Origin: Gammaproteobacteria bacterium
GTDB lineage: Bacteria; Pseudomonadota; Gammaproteobacteria; UBA6429; Thiohalophilaceae
DNA length: 49,232 nt
Reading direction: 5' to 3'
Assembly: GCA_016125505.1 (NCBI GenBank)
Contig: WGLP01000020.1
Location: 1 to 49,232, forward strand
A program made the translations under genes and the position numbers. Position 1 is the first letter of the stretch. Every line of letters begins with the position of its first letter. This document shows positions 43,534-49,232 of this stretch, in pieces. A model generated the notes under the pieces. That model made no database searches. It saw only the letters and a list, made by a program, of their open reading frames with translations, and was not told the DNA's origin.

Positions 43534-44885
43534 AGACGCTATCTCCTGATTGGCGTAACACATTGCTGTCGATGGCCAGCGTTTTGTTTGTCAGTGCCTG
43601 TGCCAGCTATCAACCGCTGCCACTGAACGATCACCCGATATTGCCGGACAAGGTATCATCCCTGCATATCGATACCCGCCAGTTGCCGTTTCCGCATTTC
43701 GCCGTGCACAAGGTCGATCCGGCGAACGGCCTGGACATGACGGAGGTAGCCATCCTGGCCGTGTTGAACAACCCGGGCCTTATCTTGGCGCGCGCCGATG
43801 CGCATATTGTTCAGGCCCAGGCCTTTGCCGCGGGTCTGCTGCCCGATCCACAGTTTACGTTATCACGGGATGTGCCCACGCGATCCGGTCCAGGCGTCAC
43901 GAATGCGTATAATGCTGGTATTGCTTATGACATCAACGCCCTCATTACCCACAGTGCGCAAAGCGATGCCGCGTCGGCCAAGGTGCGTCAAGCCAACCTG
44001 ATGCTACTTTGGCAGGAATGGCAAGTCATTGCCAGGGCGCGCATGCTGTTTTCGCAAGCGTATACCCAAACCCAGCTCTTACACTGGCTGCGTCAAAATC
44101 AACACTTGCTGGCGATGCAGTATCAAAAATCCAAACACGCCCTAGCCCAGGGCAATCTCACGACCGTTGCCGTCGATTCAGCACTCGTCGCCTGGCAAGA
44201 AGCCGAGCGTCAACTCGATGACCTGCAACGTCAGCAGATCCAGGCTCGGCAAGATCTGAATACACTCTTGGGACTTGCCCCCAATGTCGAACTGCATTTG
44301 GTGCAAAGCGCTCCCTTGGCCAAACTATCGGACACTGCCGTGAAACAGGCATTGCAGGATTTACCGCAACGTCGTCCGGATTTGCTGGCACTGAAGGCCG
44401 GTTATGCCGCTCAGGATGCACGTTATCGCCAGGCCATTCTGGCGCAGTTCCCAGCGTTTAACCTGGGTATCACACAGGCACAGGATACGGCCGGTCTAAA
44501 AACCAACGGCTTTAGCATTGTGCTCACTTTGCCATTATTCAACGGTAATCGTGGCATTATTAAAATTGAACAAGCTACTCGTGCGCGCCTGCACGATGAA
44601 TATGAAATCAGACTCAATACCGCACGTGCCGATGTCTTGCGGTTGCTGGAGGATCGCCGACTCATTCAGGCACAATTCGATTTGCTTGAACAGCATCTAC
44701 CGTCGCTTGATCAAGCCGCAGACCGCGCACGTACCGCACTGGCCAATGGTGCCATCGATACATCCGGCTATGTATCTTTCGAGTCGGTCCGCATCGCCAA
44801 GCACATGGAAATGGTCAACCTGCAACAGGCCCTGCTGGAAAATAAGATTTCACTGCTGACACTGGCGGGCGGTGATATTTCATGA
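43530..44885 (+). CDS. TolC-family outer-membrane efflux lipoprotein
   Basis: A 451-residue outer-membrane factor. It has a lipobox (FVSAC, Cys near 24) and the two repeat halves of TolC-type channels; LPQRRPDLLALKAGYAAQDARYRQAILAQFPAFNLGI is typical of the second half. The start is a GTG overlapping the pump stop, with GGGGGA upstream. With adaptor and pump it completes a tripartite system to the outside. Confidence 0.93.
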   Translation: MKTLSPDWRNTLLSMASVLFVSACASYQPLPLNDHPILPDKVSSLHIDTRQLPFPHFAVHKVDPANGLDMTEVAILAVLNNPGLILARADAHIVQAQAFAAGLLPDPQFTLSRDVPTRSGPGVTNAYNAGIAYDINALITHSAQSDAASAKVRQANLMLLWQEWQVIARARMLFSQAYTQTQLLHWLRQNQHLLAMQYQKSKHALAQGNLTTVAVDSALVAWQEAERQLDDLQRQQIQARQDLNTLLGLAPNVELHLVQSAPLAKLSDTAVKQALQDLPQRRPDLLALKAGYAAQDARYRQAILAQFPAFNLGITQAQDTAGLKTNGFSIVLTLPLFNGNRGIIKIEQATRARLHDEYEIRLNTARADVLRLLEDRRLIQAQFDLLEQHLPSLDQAADRARTALANGAIDTSGYVSFESVRIAKHMEMVNLQQALLENKISLLTLAGGDIS

Positions 44886-44984
44886 ATTGTCGTTGTGAAT
44901 GTCGAATGGAACAACTGATTTGAATTGTATAGTGATTGTCTCTTCTCAGATGGATGTGGCGCGATTAACGTTTATGATCGCGCC

Positions 44985-45312
44985 ATGAGCTGGATATGGC
45001 AACAGCCCGACGGACCAGATTTCTGCTACGATAATCGCACGCTCAATGGCTGGCCACTTTGAGGTATTGCCAAAGACATCCCAGGAGGATGTTACTATCG
45101 ACTTGATGTGCTCAGAAGCCATCAAAACCAGCGCCATTGAGGGCGAGGATATGGATAGAGAATCGGTCAGGTCATCTCGTCTTTCTATAATTGCATCAGA
45201 TACACTACCGGACAACTCAGACCCGAAAGCGGCGGGAACCGCGATGCTGTTGGTGGACGTTCGCAAGAACGGGTTAACGTCGTTGACACACGACCTGCCG
45301 GGCAAGTAGCTA
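44985..45312 (+). pseudogene. Remnant of a Fic-family (DUF4172) protein gene
   Basis: The first frame reads MSWIWQQPDGPDFCYDN, the normal DUF4172 Fic N-terminus, and stops at 45052. Homology resumes in another frame with SEAIKTSAIEGEDMDRESVRSS, the conserved inhibitory segment, and ends near LTSLTHDLPGK. The catalytic HxFxDGNGR part is missing. So the gene is frameshifted and truncated. The following 170 bp show no recognisable gene. Confidence 0.82.
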
Positions 45313-45484
45313 TCCATGGCTGTTCTGGAGCAACACGACACGTCCAGCTGAGATTGATGGGTGAACGTGTCATGTTCGTTGTGTGTGGGTAAGCGATTTC
45401 GCAAGGACGGCTTTCCGGAAAAGCACTCTGAGTATTTCGGTATCGTTATCGAGAATGACAAAACCTCTTTAGGCGGGGTTGGGA

Positions 45485-45570
45485 GAGATACTGTAAAATT
45501 AGCGTTTCAGAGGTGGCCACAGGGTTAGACGTTCTTTACTCCGATCTGCTTGGTTCGTGAATTTGTTGAT
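45485..45570 (+). repeat. Right copy of diverged repeat flanking the efflux module
   Basis: It is the partner of 37892-37980, same orientation. The best-conserved part is GACGTTCTTT-N5-ATCTGCTTGGTTC (45528-45557). After it, sequence becomes strongly AT-rich (45600-45780), with no gene visible. Confidence 0.72.
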
Positions 45571-45821
45571 TGACCATTCAGGCGGAATTATTTTTTCAAG
45601 AAATCTCTGAGCATGGTATTATTAATGGTATTAAAGAAAAATAGAATCATAAATATATGAAAATAAATACAAAATATTGCTCGTTTACAATCGAGTGGGA
45701 GTGACAGGAATTCGTAACATATTGAATAATAAGAATAAAAACAATAAAATTGATAATATAATCTGCATCATCAATGGTATTTTTCATGGCATTTTCCGCG
45801 CGGTTTAAAGCAAAAACCGGC

Positions 45822-45858
45822 GATACCATGAGAGGCAGATTGCTGCTGTCATGGTATC
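45822..45858. repeat. Perfect 10 bp inverted repeat before the rhodanese gene
   Basis: GATACCATGA (45822-45831) and TCATGGTATC (45849-45858) with a 17 nt spacer. It stands at the border of the AT-rich segment and the rhodanese gene, about 110 bp before its start. No T-run, so not a clear terminator. It may be an operator or a recombination border. Confidence 0.55.
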
Positions 45859-45967
45859 AAGACCGGATCTGTTGTTCTTACGGTTCCAGATCAGCGCGCC
45901 TCGTATCGATTGTGTAGAGACCACGCAATTTATAGATAGAGATAGAACCTGTACGGAGAAAAATATT

Positions 45968-46402
45968 GTGAAACAGGCTTATCACTTAATTCTGCTCACG
46001 CTGCTGTATGCTGCAGTTCCTACGGCCCATGCCGAGGCGGATCCGGTAGTCAGCGAGGCCCTGCAGGAATATTTTGATTTTGTTGATTATGGTGCAGGGC
46101 AAATCACAGCTGAACAGATCCCCGCCTCGGACTATGCAAATTTCTATATTCTAGACCTGCGCGATGCTGATCAGTTTTCCAAAGAGCATATTCCCGGCGC
46201 TGTGAACATCGAGTGGCGGCAGGTTTTTTCAAAACGCGATGAATTGCCTCGCGACAAGCCAATTCTTGCATACTGCAATACAGGTTCATTCGCTGCGCAG
46301 GTAGCCTTGGCGTTGCGACTGGACGGCTTTGACAACGTCAAAATCCTCTATGGCGGTTTCGACCGGTGGAAGACATCGGGTGGGATGGATGCTGGAAAGT
46401 AG
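45968..46402 (+). CDS. Exported single-domain rhodanese
   Basis: A 144-residue rhodanese with signal peptide (about 1-22, ending AHA). YILDLRDADQFSKEHIPGAVNIEW and the active-site loop AYCNTGSFAAQ (Cys 103) are typical; last segment GGFDRWKTSGG. GTG at 45968 follows GGAGAA; the frame upstream is open but gives no signal peptide. A periplasmic sulfurtransferase, possibly linked with the minus-strand sulfur/methyl-transfer genes beyond it. Confidence 0.88.
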   Translation: MKQAYHLILLTLLYAAVPTAHAEADPVVSEALQEYFDFVDYGAGQITAEQIPASDYANFYILDLRDADQFSKEHIPGAVNIEWRQVFSKRDELPRDKPILAYCNTGSFAAQVALALRLDGFDNVKILYGGFDRWKTSGGMDAGK

Positions 46403-46515
46403 GATATGCACATCCAGGTGTGTGGATGTTTGACCGCTTCAATACGAGTTTCAATATAGACGTTTCAGTATCGCTGTTTCCGTAGGGAATTGACGGCAAT
46501 AGCACCCAAAGGCTC

Positions 46516-47250
46516 TCACTTTATTGCGCGAATAAGAGCGCCGACTGTATTTTCAGACGTTTTGTAACCCGTTTTTGATACCAGCGATACTTGTTGGAAA
46601 CCGGCTTCCTCGATTAACCGGAGAAAGCAATCGGCTTCCAATGTGCCCAGTACACAATCGGCCCAAGAATCGTTTGTATCTGCTGTTGAGCCGTCTTCAG
46701 TGTCTTCCCTTATCATATCGGCAATTTGTAATCGTCCTCTCGGCCGTAGAATACGCCGGGCCTCGCTCAGGACCTGTGATTTATTCACTGACAAGTTGAT
46801 CGCGCCGTTGGAAATAACAACATCGGCACAGTTATCCGGTATGGGCAGTTTGGCGATATCTGCTTCATAGACATCCACGTGAGTGAAGCCGCAGAGTGAC
46901 GCGTTATGACGGGTTTTGGCCACCATGGCCGGAGTGCAATCAATGCCGATCACTTTCCCTCCGTCTTGAGTCAACAAGGCCGCGACACAGACATCGGTAC
47001 CCGCACCGCATCCAAGGTCAACCACCGTCTGTCCCGGTAGTATTTGACCAATACTGAAAGGATTACCCACAGCGGCACAGGATTCCCAGACGTTCATCGG
47101 TAAGGTTTCCAGCCAGCCTGGCTCATATCCCAGGGCCAGTGCATTTGTCTTCCCCTTTTGCCAGCCGAAATCCTTGTCTGGCTCATTGGCAAGCTCAGTG
47201 TATAGCGCCTTGATTTGTTCCAGCGGGTTTGAACAGTCGCACTTGCTCAT
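46516..47250 (-). CDS. ArsM-like SAM-dependent methyltransferase
   Basis: A 244-residue class I methyltransferase. SAM motif VVDLGCGAGTDVCVA near 76-90, acidic GIDCTP after strand 2, and an ArsM-like C-terminal part (SWADCVLGTLEADCFLRLIEEAGF). The N-terminus MSKCDCSNP and ESCAAVGNP add Cys. ArsM enzymes use three conserved Cys; the SNCVINL Cys is Gly here (SNGAINLSVNK, residue 149), while the ADC Cys (199) is kept. So arsenic methylation is possible but doubtful; another thiol or metalloid substrate may apply. Confidence 0.8.
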   Translation of the reverse strand: MSKCDCSNPLEQIKALYTELANEPDKDFGWQKGKTNALALGYEPGWLETLPMNVWESCAAVGNPFSIGQILPGQTVVDLGCGAGTDVCVAALLTQDGGKVIGIDCTPAMVAKTRHNASLCGFTHVDVYEADIAKLPIPDNCADVVISNGAINLSVNKSQVLSEARRILRPRGRLQIADMIREDTEDGSTADTNDSWADCVLGTLEADCFLRLIEEAGFQQVSLVSKTGYKTSENTVGALIRAIK

Positions 47251-47346
47251 ATCTGGATATTCCTCTGCCGATATACCGCCATTCGATTCATGTTCTTACT
47301 TACTACTACCAGCAGATGTCTTCATTATTGTTTCATTATGCCGGCA

Positions 47347-47943
47347 TCAGATTTTGAGAAATACCGCACCATAGTGGTAGGGGCCAACATCCACCACTTT
47401 TTCCAGCGTGAAGCCGGCGGGTTCTACGACCTGTCGGACATCATCGGGTTCCATGCGCAGCTCGGTATCGGGACCGCGAGGTTGGTCGAGGACAGTGGTC
47501 TCCTCGCGGGGCCGCCGGTACCAGTTGACGATAGCAAAGCGTCCACCGGGTTTTAGCGCTTGCTGTACCGCCCGTGAGAGCCCTGTCTTATCCGGTACGC
47601 CGTGGAAGGTGTTGGCGATAAATACGAAATCAACAGGTTCGCCGATCAGCTTGGGTAGCTCCCGCGCATCGCCAAGCACAGGATGGAAGTATGGATTGCC
47701 CTGACACGCCTGCTCGGCCTGGCGCAGTAACGCTGCGTCCATATCCAGTGCCCAGATATTACCCGGATGGGTCAGCAGGCACATGGGTTTGGTGAAATGA
47801 CCGTCACCACAACAGAGGTCCACGACCAGCATGTGCGGCTCGATGCCAACGGCCCGTAATACGGCTTCTGGATCGGGCCAGAGGGCGTGCCACCAGTCAC
47901 TATCGGGCATGACGGTGGCGGGAAAAAACTTTTCATCAGGCAT
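47347..47943 (-). CDS. Class I SAM-dependent methyltransferase, unknown substrate
   Basis: A 198-residue methyltransferase. Motif I is VVDLCCGDGHFTKPM near 40-54, acidic LDMDAALL after strand 2, LGDARELP, and VFIANTFHGVPDK with ALKPGGRFAIVNWY. Chosen start ATG at 47943; an ATG at 47970 in the same frame is possible. It follows the DsrE gene by 23-50 bp and so is probably in its operon. The substrate is unknown; the neighbours suggest a thiol, sulfide or metalloid. Confidence 0.85.
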   Translation of the reverse strand: MPDEKFFPATVMPDSDWWHALWPDPEAVLRAVGIEPHMLVVDLCCGDGHFTKPMCLLTHPGNIWALDMDAALLRQAEQACQGNPYFHPVLGDARELPKLIGEPVDFVFIANTFHGVPDKTGLSRAVQQALKPGGRFAIVNWYRRPREETTVLDQPRGPDTELRMEPDDVRQVVEPAGFTLEKVVDVGPYHYGAVFLKI

Positions 47944-47992
47944 GGTTGGCTCGCTCTGGATTGATAACATGCATGGACGCTACGTCGATGAG

Positions 47993-48337
47993 TTAAAACA
48001 CCAGCACTTTGTCGGCTGCCAGTGTGCGTTCCGCCAGTTCCTTCATGGTGCTGCGCCTTGCGCCCTCGATTACCGCTTCATCTGTCATGCCTCGGGCATC
48101 CATGCAGGTGCCGCACAGCAACACCTCACCACCACGGGCAATGGATTTGAGCATCAACTCCACGTTGTAGAATCCCTGCGGCACCTTCTGCCCGCGATTT
48201 GCGCAGACCACGGCATCCGCCAGCAGAAACAGGGTGAGTTTGGCCCCTTCAGTACCGAGCGCCTTTGCCAAGCGCAGGCCGTTATAGCTGCGTTCGGTGC
48301 CATAGGGCGGATCATTGAGAATAATTAAGATATTCAT
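47993..48337 (-). CDS. DsrE-family sulfur-carrier-like protein
   Basis: A 114-residue DsrE/F fold protein. NILIILNDPPYGTERSYNGLRLA at the N-terminus, CANRGQ in the middle, and LLCGTCMDARGM with the conserved sulfur-carrying Cys. Such proteins carry persulfides in sulfur oxidation and tRNA thiolation. It is 28 bp after the rhodanese-fusion gene and in its operon, so a rhodanese-to-DsrE sulfur relay is plausible. Confidence 0.88.
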   Translation of the reverse strand: MNILIILNDPPYGTERSYNGLRLAKALGTEGAKLTLFLLADAVVCANRGQKVPQGFYNVELMLKSIARGGEVLLCGTCMDARGMTDEAVIEGARRSTMKELAERTLAADKVLVF

Positions 48338-48364
48338 ATCTTGCTCCTGATAACCAATCCATCA

Positions 48365-49213
48365 TCACTGTGTCGGGAGCCCATCTTCGTTCCACTGTTT
48401 CATGCCGCCGGCCACCACATGCACGTCAGCGAATCCCCGCTTGGTCAATAGCTGGGCGGCCTTTTTTGAGCGGCGATCCGTGGTACAGATGAGCGCGACC
48501 GTTTTTTCCTGATAGGCAGTGAGTTCAGACAGACGTGACTCAAGCGCTTCCAGAGGGATGTTCAGAGAGTCCGCAATGTGTCCCAGCTCACCCTGATAGT
48601 CGGCATCACTGCGCACATCCAGCAACAGCAGTTCATCATCTTGTTGAATCCGTTCGTTCAGGGCTTCAATGCTAAGGGTGGGGCCTTGCCTGAACCGACT
48701 GATGATACGAGGCAGGAAGGCCACCATTGCCAGCAGGGCCAACGCCAGCAATCCCTTCTGGATCAGGCCTTCACCACCCGCTGCCGCTTCACGGCCGGCA
48801 TAGCCCAGGTAGGTGTAGGCGATCGCGCCCGGTAGCATGCAGATATAGGTGGCGACCAGATAGTGGAGGAAGCGGATTTGAGTCAGCCCCAGGGCATAGT
48901 TGAGCAGGTTGAAGGGAAACAGCGGCACCAGGCGGACGAAGGCCACGAAGCGCCAGCCCTCGGCTTCGACGCCTTCTTTCAGTTGTTTCAGGCGTCCGCC
49001 GGTTTTTTGTTCCACCCAGTCGGAGGCCAGGTAGCGTGATAGCAGAAATGCCAGTACCGCTCCCAGGGTGGCGCCGGTCAGGCTAACGAAGGTATATGGA
49101 CTCCTCCCACAACCGGAGATGACTGAGTTTTGAGTTTTCATGGACGAAGGATCAGTTGCAGTCGTATATCCGGCCTCTTTTGTGGAGGTGCTGTTTTGCC
49201 TCCGGGCCATCAT
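48365..49213 (-). CDS. TVP38/TMEM64-rhodanese fusion, apparently truncated N-terminus
   Basis: A 282-residue protein. Residues about 45-170 are the C-terminal two thirds of a SNARE-associated (TVP38/DedA-like) membrane domain (TGATLGAVLAFLLSRYLAS, RLVPLFPFNLLNYALGLT). Residues about 185-280 are a rhodanese domain (LLLLDVRSDADYQGELGHI, active-site loop ICTTDRRSKKA). The first helices of the usual TVP38 domain are missing: before VSLTGATLG the protein is polar and unlike the family. So a junction near 49090 has replaced the 5' part. Whether it folds is uncertain. It starts the operon with the DsrE and methyltransferase genes. Confidence 0.78.
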   Translation of the reverse strand: MMARRQNSTSTKEAGYTTATDPSSMKTQNSVISGCGRSPYTFVSLTGATLGAVLAFLLSRYLASDWVEQKTGGRLKQLKEGVEAEGWRFVAFVRLVPLFPFNLLNYALGLTQIRFLHYLVATYICMLPGAIAYTYLGYAGREAAAGGEGLIQKGLLALALLAMVAFLPRIISRFRQGPTLSIEALNERIQQDDELLLLDVRSDADYQGELGHIADSLNIPLEALESRLSELTAYQEKTVALICTTDRRSKKAAQLLTKRGFADVHVVAGGMKQWNEDGLPTQ

Positions 49214-49232
49214 GGGTTCCGCGCGCGGGTAG

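Overview
This 49 kb window is part of an integrative and conjugative element (ICE) of the PFGI-1 / genomic-island type IV secretion family. The host is probably a metal-exposed proteobacterium, and a gammaproteobacterial chemolithotroph is my best guess. That guess is inference: it rests on the mer, efflux and rhodanese/DsrE content and on generally high GC, and no host marker gene is present. The integrase, relaxase, coupling protein, att sites and replication genes are not in view, so the window is an interior piece.

The transfer backbone is on the + strand and keeps the family's usual order, but it is split into blocks. These are: the end of a DUF4400/TIGR03747 protein (2-265); RAQPRD, TIGR03758, TIGR03745, TIGR03750, TIGR03746, TIGR03749, TIGR03752 and the TIGR03751 lipoprotein (9684-14434); the VirB4/TraC-like ATPase TIGR03744 (17553-20288); and TIGR03757, TIGR03756, TIGR03755, a small membrane protein and a TraG-like protein (32706-37533).

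Cargo lies in each gap. Cargo 1 (266-9590) has a hipBA toxin-antitoxin pair, then a minus-strand mercury operon (merT-merP-merC-merA, a thioredoxin-like protein, a Cys-Cys membrane protein, merD, a MerC-like protein fused to a Cys-rich tail), an arsR-rhodanese-ynfA group and merR. Cargo 2 (14625-17440) has a PAAR-like/AHH nuclease effector with an Imm11-type immunity gene and a second gene broken by an in-frame stop. Cargo 3 (20289-32705) has a yybP-ykoY (Mn2+) riboswitch before a uppP fragment and a CaCA antiporter, a low-GC GFA/GNAT/LysE/GNAT group, metE/metR, and nrdAB behind a cobalamin riboswitch. Cargo 4 (37534-45570) has a BlaI/M56 regulatory pair with an RND efflux system and a fic remnant. 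Cargo 5 (45571-end) has two rhodaneses, two SAM methyltransferases and a DsrE protein.

The most unusual structure is at the junctions. Pieces of backbone are duplicated beside the cargo. A 222 bp copy of the lipoprotein-end/traC-start lies on both sides of cargo 2. A 77 bp copy of the region upstream of RAQPRD is joined directly to the traC copy. A 74 bp remnant of the TIGR03757/TIGR03756 junction lies inside cargo 3. A diverged repeat of about 85 bp brackets cargo 4. This suggests that cargo was gained by recombination between related ICEs within the transfer operon, sometimes bringing a replacement promoter.

Functionally the cargo combines Hg(II) uptake and reduction, thiol/sulfur-transfer functions, cation homeostasis, efflux, and cobalamin-independent versions of methionine synthase and ribonucleotide reductase. 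I saw no transposase, tRNA, rRNA or CRISPR array.
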